Below, in pieces: positions 9,304 through 19,745 of a DNA stretch of 64,000 nucleotides (positions within the stretch are counted from its first letter, which is position 1; each line of letters starts with the position of its first letter). The notes beneath the pieces were generated by a model that was not told where the DNA came from, ran no database searches, and saw only the letters and a list, made by a program, of their open reading frames with translations. The DNA is from Dama dama. Its lineage: Eukaryota > Chordata > Mammalia > Artiodactyla > Cervidae. The stretch lies in assembly GCF_033118175.1 (NCBI RefSeq), contig NC_083692.1, positions 92,200,001 to 92,264,000 of the forward strand, in the 5' to 3' direction. Made by a program: the position numbers and the translations under genes.

Positions 9304-12119
9304 TTAGAGCCAGATTGTGAAGAGACTCAAAAACCCATTTATAGAGTTTGAACTTTATCCTTTAGGGAAAAGCTGGGCTGTTGGTATATTTAGTGAAGGA
9401 GAGGGATTTGACAAAGGAAGATTAGGAAGATTCACTTGTCAACCCCAAGAACAGTGAACTGGTTGAAGAGACTAGAGCCAAAAAGGATAGGTAGGAGGCT
9501 ATTGCAGTGGTTCAAGTAAGAAATGCTGACAGCCTGGATAGAATGGTTGGTGGTAGGAAAGTAAAGGAAGAAATAGATATGATGAAAAAATATATAAGAA
9601 TAATCTACTTAAAAATTCCAAAAAATATCTTGTGGACACATCAGGTTAGGATTTTTTTATCAGACTATTTTTCAGCAGCTTTTATAATTTGAGTGCCAAT
9701 TTTGAGCATACATTTGACTGCCAGTTAGAGTGAGGTGAAGAGGAGCGGTCGAATGAATGCTTTGACTTAACATATTCAGAGGAAGGGTCCAAGAGCCAGG
9801 TTCCCACGGTGGAGCTGCTGTAGCTCTGCGTCTTTCAGCCTCTCCTCTTCCAGCTAAGTGCAGGCCTACAAACTGCAGAGAACTCGGCTTCCTGCAGGAA
9901 ACTAAGGGCTGCCCTTGATCATGGTGTGGGGACAGGACACGGTAGGGCTGTCATTTCCCATAGTCTCATAAAACCCCTGGAGTCCCCTTCTTCATGGATT
10001 TAATCAGATCCAATACTTGAAAAATGATTATACTTCCGGCCCTAAACCTTACAAGTTGAGGTTTAGGGCTGGAAGTCCTGAACTATGTAGAGCGATGGCA
10101 AGGAGTGTTTCCTGAGTGGGGGAGGGGAAGGAAACAAATCTGAAGGAACTTGAGTGGTCAATTGTTTAAATTCCAATTTTTATGTAAATATTTGTACTGT
10201 TGAGGTTTAGGTCATGTGGACAACAAAATTATTCAATACCATAACCATTCGGAAAAAGCTTTTGAAGTGAAGATAATGTCATATTCATAATAAGCAGAAC
10301 TGAATACATCTGTAGATATAGCAACATAAAGAAAAAGATATAATAAGTAATGTGCAACACTGAAATATTAATACTTCCACAAAAAAATTCTTGGTCAACT
10401 TGTTGTTTTTTTTAAATGAACCCACAAAAATTGCAAACATTAATACTGTGGCTTGGACCTAAGCTTAAAGCAGATCTTGCTTCTTCGATTTGAAATTCTT
10501 TTGTGTTCTTTATTCACCCCAATGATCAGAAGTGGCCTTAAATTTCAGCAGTTAAGTGCTTTATGATCTCTTGAACAGGTTAAATAAATAGTATCTATAG
10601 TCCCCAAATTTAACACAATGTGTTATTAAATGGGGAAGAGAATGAACCATTATCCGTTGTATTTGAGGATGACTCCACTCATGGTGATCCCTGATCATGT
10701 GTGCAAGCTACAAGGAGATGTGAATGACCCGTTCCTTCCTAAACTGTAAGCAAAGGCCACCTGGGCTCACTTCAGCCTTGCCCGCAGGATCCTTCTTTAC
10801 GTCTTAGCTGAATAGTGATGGCACAGCAATACTGTTACTGCTACTGAGGATAATGGTGATGCCATCAATATAATAGTAGGAGACTTAATAACCAATATTC
10901 TTATTGATCTTTTATCAAAACCCTGTAAGGTGGGCAAGGAAATTATTCCCCTATTTTCTGACCACTGGACACCCAAGTCATCTGTTTTCAAGAATATTGA
11001 AAATTGAAAAATACCTATTTTCCCTTAAATATTAGTAAAATAATATCTATGCATTGTTTAAACTTGATAACTAATTGCTGTTTTTCTATCCCCAAATGAT
11101 ACCTTCCCACCCATGAAAAGCCAAATCAAAGACACAGTTCCCATTTTTCTATTCCTTTTTTTAATATGGATTTTAATGGCAATTTTATTCCAAACCCCGC
11201 ACAAACATAAATACTGCATTAAAGGAAGATGAATTTATTTTGACCTTTACTGAAAATGCACTGTGAAACAAAGCACTTAAGCATTTATGGCCTGTTAGAC
11301 ATTCACATTACCCACTTCCATGTGGATAAGAAAGTCCTTCCCAGCAAAAGTAATGTTCACAAGTGGAGCGGTTTTACAGAGCACTTAACTGCAAAGCTAG
11401 ATATCATGTTCTTCACTATGACTCTGTTTTGGTCGGTTTTATGCATCTAAGATCTATAGAAATTAAGGGAGTATCTAAAATGTTACATTCAAGAAACATA
11501 GAGGATGACATTTTCTTATGGGTTTTGATGAAAATACAGGATATTTGCAACAAAATGCTTGGGGAAAATCATTATTTATTACCAAGGAGATGGAGTGTAT
11601 TGAGGTTTTGTTTTTTAAAACCCTGTCTCCCTCCTCCCTCCGAAGAAATTGGTGGTATTGTTTCAGTAATTTTTGGTTAAAAGTGGCTTCAGTTCTACTT
11701 ATAATTACTAACATAGGGTCCCCTCAAAATAAAATACCCTCTCCTCGCATGAACAGAAATGAGTGTTTTTGTAGATTTTATTTTTGGACATAATCTTTTG
11801 CCTTTAGTCATAGGCTTCTGACTGCAGAGCTATTTCCTTCTTCCAGATTCTTGTGTCAGAGAGTTGAGATGTTAAACCACAGCAACCATGAAACTTTAAA
11901 ATCCCTGATGCATGATGAATGGGTGCTGGGCAAAGCAGCTTAAAATCTATGCTTTTGCTTCTCTTTAAACACTTTAAATTGACAGCGCCATAGATCAAAC
12001 ATTTTTACTGAGAGGAGAAGCTTTGGCAATTTAACTTAAACAAGTGCACAGTTACCATCATCTCAAGACCTCACCCCTCCACAATTACCCCTTCCACCTA
12101 GCGGATTGGGTGCATTTCT
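9304..12119. other. Non-repetitive DNA at the left of the regulatory block
   Basis: No ruminant SINE or LINE, exon or RNA gene is recognised. The part at 9310-9600 has a word order ('aggaggctattgcagtggttcaagtaag') seen in very old mammalian interspersed repeats of a family I cannot name. A strong hairpin lies at 10032-10076. The rest is AT-rich DNA. Confidence 0.5.
10032..10076. other. 18-bp-stem inverted repeat (hairpin)
   Basis: ACTTCCGGCCCTAAACCT (10032-10049) is followed by a 9-base spacer and AGGTTTAGGGCTGGAAGT (10059-10076). All 18 positions pair if the one G-T is counted as a wobble. No family of inverted-repeat element is recognised and no target-site duplication is obvious. It could be a small MITE remnant, a structured RNA or a chance palindrome. 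Confidence 0.75.
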
Positions 12120-12480
12120 CATTGAGAGCAGGCTGTGTGTGCGCGCGCAGCTATACTACAGGGCAGCCTCTGGGAACGGCTAGATGACACCCCACGCAAC
12201 TTCCCCCACCGCCCCCGACCGCACCCATCTCTTCCATCCCCGCAGGCCGGGGCGGACTGGGGGCCTTTCACCCGCGGTCGGGACCAGCCGCGGAGCATGC
12301 GCCGCGCTCGCGCCCCCGCCCTCCGCTACCTTGGCCTGCCCCCAACCCGGCTCTCCTCTTCTTCCCCCTCCGCGTCTGCCTCCCCGCCCCCTCCAGGAGC
12401 CGCGGTGTTGGCGAGCTGCCCATTCAGGCGTTCAGCGTCAGCTCCTCAGGGATCAGCAGGCAAAGTCACAGTCTGCACAA
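12120..12480. promoter_or_regulatory. CpG-rich segment (island 1)
   Basis: GC-rich with many CpG dinucleotides (GTGTGCGCGCGCAG at 12137, then CCCGCGGTCGGGACCAGCCG and GCATGCGCCGCGCTCGCGCC). It borders directly on an AT-rich putative conserved element. CpG retention in an otherwise CpG-poor mammalian background suggests an unmethylated regulatory or promoter region. No transcript start is demonstrable. Confidence 0.65.
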
Positions 12481-12880
12481 ACAGAGCTTTCAAATTCATA
12501 AAATTCATAGGATTTTTCACAAATGAATGAACACAATTTTCTACCAATTTCCTCATTATGCAAATATGCAAAATATCAAATTTAGGCCAATTAGGGTCCT
12601 CCACAGTCCCAAATTCACCCGTTTAAGCCATAATTGCAGAAACTATCAAATAATTACGGTCGCTAATTGGAAATATTTGTGACAGATACAACAAATTCTT
12701 GCACAAATTACATTTCATTCGAGGAACCACTGCGCGCCACTGAAATTTTATCGAAGTCTAATTTAACTTACATAATGAGTTGAATTGAGTACTTGTTATC
12801 AAATTTGAGCAATTCATAGCCCCGTAATGTGGAATGATCAAATAAATTAAAAGGGAATTTATTCAATATTTTGTTGTGAT
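12481..12880. promoter_or_regulatory. Candidate conserved non-coding element, homeodomain/POU-rich
   Basis: An AT-rich, repeat-free block with stop codons in all frames, wedged between two CpG islands. It carries tandem octamer-type sites (ATGCAAAT at 12558-12565, then ATGCAAAA at 12566-12573), several TAATT/AATTA cores (CCAATTAGGG, CATAATTGC, AATAATTACGG, GCTAATTGG) and a TALE-like GACAGATAC. Composition resembles developmental enhancers or ultraconserved elements. Conservation is an inference from texture, not shown here. Confidence 0.5.
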
Positions 12881-12974
12881 CCTTTTCTCGGAACCATTGC
12901 TATTTTGTAGGGAATTTCCTCCTCCCGCGGCCCGGGGCCGGGGCCTGGTGTCACGCAAGCCCCGGCTGTATCCG

Positions 12975-12988
12975 CCGCGCGGCGGCAG
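12975..12988 (+). promoter_or_regulatory. CTCF core-motif match
   Basis: CCGCGCGGCGGCAG fits the classic vertebrate CTCF core CCGCGNGGNGGCAG at every fixed position. It sits inside CpG island 2, where GC-rich words are common, so occupancy is uncertain. Confidence 0.4.
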
Positions 12989-13569
12989 CGGCGGCCCGAG
13001 CAGGCGGCGGACGAGCGGCAGCCGCAGCCGGAGCCTCCGCCTGGGGCGGCCGCCGCCCGGACGTTCAGCTCCGCGGGCGCCGAGCCGTCGGAAGTCCGCT
13101 CGGCCCGGTGGCTTTGTTTTATTGAACTGGGTGGAAGGATCCGCGAATACTTCCGGGTGAAGCGAGGGGAGTTCTAGAAATGGATCCGATTTCTGGAAGT
13201 GTAAATACAAACACGCCCCCACACTCGTGCCACGCGCGCGTCCTACACACCTGCACACGCACATCGCAAACGGACACACGCAGCACACAAGCGCCCACCT
13301 ACACCCCACAGGCACCCGCCCCCTATGCCCCGGGGGTCCGCGCACACGCCACATGCACACGCCACATACAAGCGCACAGTGCTTCACACACCATCAGACA
13401 CACGCTTACATCCTCGCGCGCGCACACACGGGGCGCCGCACACCGCGTGGGCCTGAGCGGGCCGTGCGCGGCCGGGGTGGCTGGAACGCGGCGGGAGGGC
13501 AGGGCGCGCTCCCTCGGAGGTCTTCAATTCCCCGCCGGCCCGCCAAGGGTTAACCGCCGGCTGGGGTCC

Positions 13570-13632
13570 CGCGACGGAGGCGCGTGTGCACGCGCGTACA
13601 CGCGCACGCGCGCGCGCACACATACACGCACT
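13570..13632. repeat. Alternating purine-pyrimidine (CG/CA) tract
   Basis: Mixed CG and CA/TG dinucleotide repeats (CGCGTGTGCACGCGCGTACA, CGCGCACGCGCGCGCGCACA) form an almost uninterrupted alternating tract, which is Z-DNA-prone and CpG-dense. Confidence 0.8.
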
Positions 13633-13640
13633 AGCTAGGG

Positions 13641-14629
13641 GCACTCTCCCCCTCTCCCCCTGGCCTTTGTGTGTGTCTTCGGGAGGGGTAAAAGCGGGGG
13701 TAATTCAATGTCGCTCTAACCAAGAGTCTCCCTGACACGAATCCACACAGCCCCTCAGCGAGTGTGCCCCGCGCCTGGGCACAAACACACGCGTCGCTAG
13801 AATTACCCTCTCCGGAAGGTCAGCCTCGCAGACAGGGCATTCATTTTCCCTTTGCACAGCCCCGCACACACATTCACTAGCACATTTTTTCCCCGACTGC
13901 CTTGTGGCCTCGTTGGCGGATTATAAATGTCTCCGTCTCCCTGTGATTTGTTTAATCCGTGGAAATGGTGCTGGTCCTATGTAAACAAGCCAAGTGCGGA
14001 ATGAAGGCAGTCACCCATGCGTGGCCAGCCTGCCTATTTGTCAGAAAACCTTCATAAATACTGAGCCGGGGCTGGGCAAGGATGTGATGTCTCCATTTTT
14101 GCCAGGAAAGGGCACGAGGAAGACAAAGCGAGGCACGGCAGCGTGTAACCTTTAAGGGACAGATAGTCTGGGAGCCCAGAGGCCCGGGAAGCTCCCGGCT
14201 AATTCAGCGCGGGAGGATGACTGATGCAGGCTGGCCACAGGTCTGGCGTCTGCTGGGCGGGAGGAGGCAGGGCCCGGGCATTTATAGCTTGGAGCACAGA
14301 TAGACGCCGCGCCTCCCTAGGCTGGGCCCGCGGGGCCGAGGCCTTATTGCTGGACTGGAGTTGCCCCTTGAGGAGGGAATCCCAGGCACCCACGTATCTC
14401 CAGGCTTAGTCATCCCTCCTTGTAAATCGTTCTGAATATTACACTTCCAACTTCACCCAGATTCATCCAAATCAAATTCTTGGTGTCTCGGGGCAGGTAT
14501 TGGCAGGGCAAAGCTGTGGACCCATCTCTCTTTGTCAAAGTGCCCAGCTGTGACCCGTCCAAACTCTGCCTACCTTGGACCTGTGGCCTGGTTCCCAAAC
14601 CTGCCTTTTTTTTAAAAGAACAATGCATA
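13641..14629. promoter_or_regulatory. GC-rich shoulder with possible conserved segment
   Basis: Repeat-free. Around 13910-14110 the DNA carries FOX-like ATGTAAACAAGC, TTTGTTTAATCC and GATTATAAATG sequences between moderately CpG-rich flanks. It may be part of the same regulatory unit. No exon is supported. Confidence 0.4.
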
Positions 14630-14880
14630 TGTGGCTAATTACACACTCCTAACAAAAGCAGTAATTACTGCCTGTAATTATCATGGTCCTTATTTAGAAA
14701 AAATGTGAGAAAATGTTGAGTATTAAAACATGAAAGCAGCTATTAATCAAACCTTTACACCTTCTTTAACTCAGGCGTAATGGTGGGTATTATCATAAAT
14801 CTACTCTGATAGTAACACAAGAATAATGAGTTCAGTAATGATAGCGATGATGATCATAATGATTTTAACCAACAAAGAAT
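14630..14880. promoter_or_regulatory. Candidate conserved non-coding element with homeodomain palindrome
   Basis: Clustered homeodomain-type sites (GGCTAATTACAC, GTAATTACTG, GTAATTATC, TATTAATC) include the perfect 14-bp palindrome GCAGTAATTACTGC at 14658-14671. It is AT-rich, repeat-free and non-coding. Confidence 0.45.
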
Positions 14881-14961
14881 GGTGTAGATTTATTGCTAAT
14901 AATGTGGTACAGGAGCCTCTTTCATTAAAATTACCTATGTGTGTTCTCACTGGGGTAACCT

Positions 14962-15000
14962 GCGTGTGTGGTGTGTGTGTGTGTGTATGTGTGTTTGTGT
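14962..15000. repeat. (GT)n microsatellite, interrupted
   Basis: GTGTGTGGTGTGTGTGTGTG with TAT and TTT interruptions. Confidence 0.9.
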
Positions 15001-16170
15001 CACCACCTTCCCTTTCTGGCTAAAGATCAAAACATCTTACTGGGTGAGACCTCATTTGAGAAAGTCTTTATCTGCCTCCCTTTCTAGCCTCGGAGTTCTC
15101 CCTTCTTAGAAGAATCTAGAACATCCAAAAATATGTTAGCTGGGTGGTACCCCCTGGAAAGAGAGTTGGGATGGTTGAGATGGATGTGGAAGGCCTAGGG
15201 CCTGGAAAGAAAGCAGATTTTCAGGGGCAGGCCTCCTCTTCCTCCATCCTGCCCAGTTCCTCACCCCCGCACCCTGCCCAGAGAAGGTCACTGTAGGGGA
15301 GGGGAGCAGAGGATGGTCTTCTGCAAGGGCAGGTCCTCGAGATCACAGTCTGCTAAGCAGGACTGGTTGGTTTGGCGCTGTGATTGACACGATGCAAAGG
15401 GGAGGGGGTGGAGATTCTACTCCTAGAGACTCCAGCAGCTTTCAGACATGCCTTCCCTTCCCCACTGAAGCAGAGCCCTCAGTGTAACCTGGGGCCTGGG
15501 TTGTTGGGGCCACAGAGATTGTGACAGAATGGAGGGCTTAGAGACCCTTAAACTCTCAGAAGGGTGGATGCCTTAGGGCTTCGCCAGGTGGAAAATACAA
15601 TAAACAGAGGGAATGTTCAGGTCACCTGTGTCCTTGTATTTTAATGAAATTAACTTGGCATTTATCTTTTGCAGATGTTCTAAAAATTATCAGTGGAAAT
15701 CCATGTTTTAATATAAACTATAGTACTAAACATTTGATTTAAAAAAGAATCTTGGTTTTCGGACATTTCGCTACACCCTTAGTGAGGTGAAAACCTCAAG
15801 ACTTCAAACTCCAAAACCTAATTTTGGCCCTCAACTTTCAGCCCTAAGCTAACTTGCCAAAGCAGATCGTAAAGTTCATGCAGGTTTATAAGAAGGAAGC
15901 ACTGAAAGCTTGAACTCCCAGAGATCAGTCAGAAAACATAACTACCCTTCCTCAAGTCCCTGAACAGAAAGAAAGTAAATGTAGCTAGTTCAAGATCTGT
16001 AGACATACTTCATAGTTTTCTCATTCTAGTCTGGTTATATTTTCTGATGCCAGCCTTTCCAATTAACTGTGAAATTCTGACAGTTACGGAGTATGGAATG
16101 CAGTGGTAACATAATTAGAACTTATACATAATAAATAATACATCTGTAGTATTTTAACCTCCACTACCAG
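15001..16170. other. Unassigned single-copy DNA
   Basis: No repeat, CpG island, exon or RNA gene recognised. A T/A-rich transition begins near 15630. Confidence 0.5.
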
Positions 16171-16340
16171 TTATGAGATCAGTGTGGGCCAATTAACTAC
16201 AGGGTTTTTTTTTTTTTAAACTAAGGCACTATAAACACACTGGTTTTAAATGTTCTAATTAGTAACTTGCCCATTAATTAACTTTCTGATTAATTGTGTA
16301 GCAATCTAATTTGTAGATGAGCCACTGGAAGACTGATACC
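16171..16340. promoter_or_regulatory. Candidate conserved non-coding element, TAATTA cluster
   Basis: Within about 150 bases there are GCCAATTAACTA, TTCTAATTAGTAAC, CCATTAATTAACTT, GATTAATTGTG and CTAATTTG, a very high density of homeodomain core sites. The 8-bp palindrome TTAATTAA lies inside. A T run splits the cluster. Confidence 0.42.
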
Positions 16341-17099
16341 TTGTAATTCTTTCTTCTGTCTTTCAAATTCCCCCATAAAATGTGATTTTTGTATCCAGCT
16401 GGCCTCTTACTTGTGGAAATTCTTTGCTTAAAAGATGCTGTGCCTTTGGACTAAAACTAAATTTCACTTAATCCTCCCCTATCTGGAGTGTACTGGTGGG
16501 CAGGAGGCAGTGGGGGGAGTGGGGGTGGGCAATCTGGAGCAGAGCACTGCAAATTATCCGAGGATGTGAATGGGGGCCAAACTGACTCTATATACTCAAG
16601 CCTGAAAATGTTTCCTCCTCTCCTAATGAGAGAGCACAGTTACCTATGACTTTCATCACAAACAGTTCTCAAACCCAAAAACCTCTTTAGGGGAAAAGAA
16701 ATTTAATTTTTAAAGAAAACTTATTGTGGCCTCCACACCCCTATCATGGACTAGCCCAGGGGATAATTTAATGCAGTGGACAAAGGGCTAATGGCCATTT
16801 TCAATAAAGGCCGCCTTGCACTGGAACATCCTGGGGCTGTTCTATTAGCATCAGAAAGGGCTTGGGGTCCTGCTTGCACCAGAGCTATTGTTGCCCGGGT
16901 GTGTCGCCAGTCCCATCCTGCAGAAAGCCTTTAGCCCTGATGGCAGATGATTCTCTAAGTGAATAGAGATGAAGGCAGGGATATTAAGTGACTCTATAAA
17001 ACATCCCGGACACAATTGTGTGATTGATGGAGGACAAAGTGGGAACAGCAGGACACAGGATCCTGGGAGAAGCAGCCTTGTCAATGCGAGAAACCCATC
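16341..17099. other. Unassigned single-copy DNA
   Basis: Mixed composition, no repeats seen, short chance reading frames only. GTGGGGGGAGTGGGGGTGGG at about 16511 is a G-rich patch. Confidence 0.5.
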
Positions 17100-17420
17100 T
17101 CTGGAAACAGCTTCTCCTGGAGGAGTTTGCAGTCTATTTGTATGAGTAATCAGCTGGGCCCCCTCTCTGTCAGCCCTGTTTACTCACTGATTTTCTCAAC
17201 AAGACAACCATTGACACTGGATGGATGGGGCTAATCTGGCGCAGAACTGGCGGCTTCGCAGAGGCTACAGGTCGAAAATAGAGCGCGGTGCCAGCTTCAC
17301 CTCGCCTAATCTAGCGGCTAATATTTATTAGAGCCAATTTATACCGCTGCTCTCTCAAAGAGCAAGGAAGGCCCGGGTGCAATTAATAACATGGGCAATA
17401 ACCACAGACAAACAAATAAA
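17100..17420. promoter_or_regulatory. Candidate conserved non-coding element
   Basis: Repeat-free, moderately CpG-containing DNA with GGGGCTAATCTGGCGC, GCCTAATCTAGCGGCTAATA (repeated CTAATC/CTAATA words), TTTATTAGAGCC and TGTATGAGTAATCAGCTG. Texture resembles deeply conserved enhancers. There are no open frames of note. Confidence 0.4.
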
Positions 17421-17989
17421 TAAGGGTTTGTGAACTGTTTGGTTGGTTTTAAGGGAGAATGGGAAGGGAAAGTGTTGGGCTTGCCACCTAGAGCAGGAAG
17501 GAGAGGAAGGAAAGGTGGCCGTAAAGCCCCTGAAGATGCTCTTTCTCCTTGTCCCCCTCATCCAGTCTCAGAACAACCACCTAGCTGACTGAACGACGGC
17601 TTTGGAACCTGCACAAATGCATGTAATTCCACTTGCATCTAACAGAATCTGTGCAAAGACACCTGCCCTCTCAGACAGAGGTGCGTGCGCAGGCTCCTGT
17701 TGTAAATATCCAGTTTATGCGCATCCCCACCCCCAGGCAGAGGGAAACACAGATCGCAGCCTGGCCTTGCACTCAACAGCCAAGCCCCGCAGCCACCGAG
17801 AAGAGCTGGGCGGGAGGAGCTGAGGAGATGGGGGAGAGGAGAGAACGCGGACAGCGCACCAGGCTGACGGACATGGAGGTCTTAAAGCTTCAGACCCCGC
17901 CTTCTAAGATCGATGTCCTAGTTCCCCGAGGCCTGTTGTAGAGATGCTACCAGTTGCTGATTTTGCTATGTTTGGATGCTTAACGTGAT
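17421..17989. other. Unassigned single-copy DNA, CpG shore
   Basis: Moderate GC rising toward 17.8 kb. Includes ATGCATGTAATTCC. Frames of 73-102 codons here overlap each other and show no protein features. Confidence 0.45.
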
Positions 17990-18315
17990 TTTGTCGGGCA
18001 AACTGGAGAGAAACAGAAAGACAAAGTGTGTGTGCGCTCCAGGGCGCCTCGTGACTCTGGAGTCGGGTGGGATCGAATTGCGGAAAGGCACACGTTGCAA
18101 AGGGCTGGTAGGAAGCGCATTGTTCTTAACTGGGCGCCCCAGCAGCCGGGCTGGTACACAAGCGTTGACCTCGCCGCCGCCGAGGCCTACCAACCGCAGC
18201 CCGCGAGGAAGGAGGCCCTTTGCCCTCGCGCCCTGGTCTCCCCACTCGCCCCCGCCGACCCCCTCCGGGCCAGCGAGCGCCTGCGCCTTGCTAATTGCTC
18301 GGCTCCCTTCATGCA
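17990..18315. promoter_or_regulatory. CpG island 3
   Basis: CpG-rich stretch (GTGTGCGCTCCAGGGCGCCT, ACCTCGCCGCCGCCGAGGCC, CCTCGCGCCCTGG, CTCGCCCCCGCCGACC). It is unstranded, with overlapping artefactual frames on both strands. Confidence 0.65.
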
Positions 18316-18319
18316 CACA

Positions 18320-18620
18320 CCTCCACTAATTTTACATTTCTCATTCTGCGGGTAGCTGGAAAGCGGCTCAGGGAATACGGTTCCTTCTCTTAGCTACCGC
18401 ATGAATACAGTGAGTGGTGGCCGTCCAGGCCTCCCTGGTCGGGGGGTTTGGTAAATTAGCAGCTTGGCTGTATAATCAGGCATTCGCCATTGAGGCCACA
18501 GTGCTGTATCCGTTAACCAGGTGAGATTTCATCATCTAATGGGTTGGGAGGTGTGACCGAGCTGCTAAGTTAGCAATTAAACTTCACAAATATCATTCGA
18601 TTGCATTTTTTTTTTTTTTT
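18320..18620. promoter_or_regulatory. Candidate conserved non-coding element beside CpG island 3
   Basis: Starts CACTAATTTTACATTTCTCA and continues with GTAAATTAGCAGCTTGG, TATAATCAGGCATTCGCC, CATCATCTAATGGG and GTTAGCAATTAAAC. It is repeat-free until the T run at 18606. Homeodomain-type cores are dense. Confidence 0.4.
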
Positions 18621-19419
18621 CTGCAAGCCAGAGTCAGGTTACCCCAGACATTAAAAGGGAAAAAAAAAAAATCTTTCCCAAATGTACACACTAAGGAAAA
18701 CTCTTTCTTTTGTGACACATGTGAAGTAACATGGTATTAAACTACAATATGTGCTGTTATCTTATAAAGCACAGTCCTGGTAGCGCTGGTCTGAGGTGTG
18801 TAGTCGAGGTAGGGAGTGTCTTAGATCCCCCAGCTCCTCCAAAGGCATGAAAGGACTACATGTGAAATACATCATATTAGATAATATCTAATCTAGGACA
18901 GGAAAATCTGGGAAATAATAGAGATTTGTCCCTTTGGGCCTATTGTTTAGATTTATTATTGTATGAAGAGTTGGACTCTAGCAAAGGGCAGACACTCAGG
19001 TAAAACGTTATTTCAATCCCGTAACCCAGCGGGCGGAACCAGCCCCCTGGCTCCTGTGGTGCTGCGTCTCCTCCTTAATGTGAAGGTGCAGCCGTTTTAT
19101 TTGGGGCTGAGATTCTGGCAAACCGCCTTAGGATTGTCTAGTTAGATTTCTGTCCCCCAAGCAGGTAAACTCTCCCTTGATAGTGAGAATTTCCTGTGTA
19201 GGTATGTGGAATAAATATGTGGTATCTCTAACAGAGAGAAAGAGCAAGACCTAGTAGATTTTCTGAGTGTTAAATGCCTAGATGGAAACATAACAGAAAA
19301 TATTACTAGCTTTATCTGCCGGCACCAGGGACGCAGGTTAAAGTATTTTTCATTTAATTTGATAGTGAATAAAGCACTTAAGGCACTTGATGATTTATTG
19401 ATCAAATAGAAATCAGGCG
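18621..19419. other. Unassigned single-copy DNA
   Basis: A poly-A run lies at about 18660. No repeat family, exon or RNA gene is recognised. Confidence 0.5.
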
Positions 19420-19745
19420 CCAGACAACAGCTCCTTATTTAATCCCCATTCACACGATTAAAAGCCAAGTGAACTTTTTTTTTGTTTAGCAATTTACTCA
19501 ATAATCTTTATGTTATATAAAGAATAAAAAGAACCATTCTTCCGACCTATAAATCTCTCCTTTGGCTGATGTGAATGACGACGGGGCACGTGAACCTCCA
19601 TTGAACTGTAAACACTGTTTTAATGGACAGTAATGGCCCTATGATTTTTAGCTATTGTTCCAAAATGACTACCATGTTTATTGCCGTCATTAAAAATGAA
19701 TTAAAGAGTTATGAAACTCCTCAATAATGAGGACTCCGGCCGTTT
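19420..19745. promoter_or_regulatory. Candidate conserved non-coding element next to CpG island 4
   Basis: Contains CACACGATTAAAAGCC, an E-box in GGGGCACGTGAACC, FOX-like CTGTAAACACTG and CATGTTTATTG, SOX-like GCTATTGTTCC, and HOX/CDX-like GCCGTCATTAAAAATG. Two abutting 14-bp imperfect palindromes lie at 19706-19732. No coding potential. Confidence 0.48.

Larger units (their letters stand above)
12905..13640. promoter_or_regulatory. CpG island 2
   Basis: The densest CpG stretch in the window (12920-13110: CCCGCGGCCCGGGGCCGGGG, CGCCGCGCGGCGGCAGCGGC and so on), continuing with CpG-containing CA-rich DNA and GCGGGCCGTGCGCGGCCGGG at 13457. Reading frames on either strand (up to 174 codons on the minus strand) are Pro/Arg/Gly-rich artefacts of composition. 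It is a plausible promoter or bivalent regulatory island of a gene lying outside the window or of an unannotated non-coding transcript. Confidence 0.75.

Noticed and set aside
12863..13387. 174-codon minus-strand frame in CpG island 2
   Set aside because: Spans the island and the CA-rich tract. The Cys/Val/Arg run comes from the repeat, there is no recognisable domain, and opposite-strand frames are of similar length.
13200..13440. CA-rich regularly spaced words as a CRISPR-like array
   Set aside because: No constant repeat with unique spacers. It is CA/CG low-complexity DNA in a mammalian genome.
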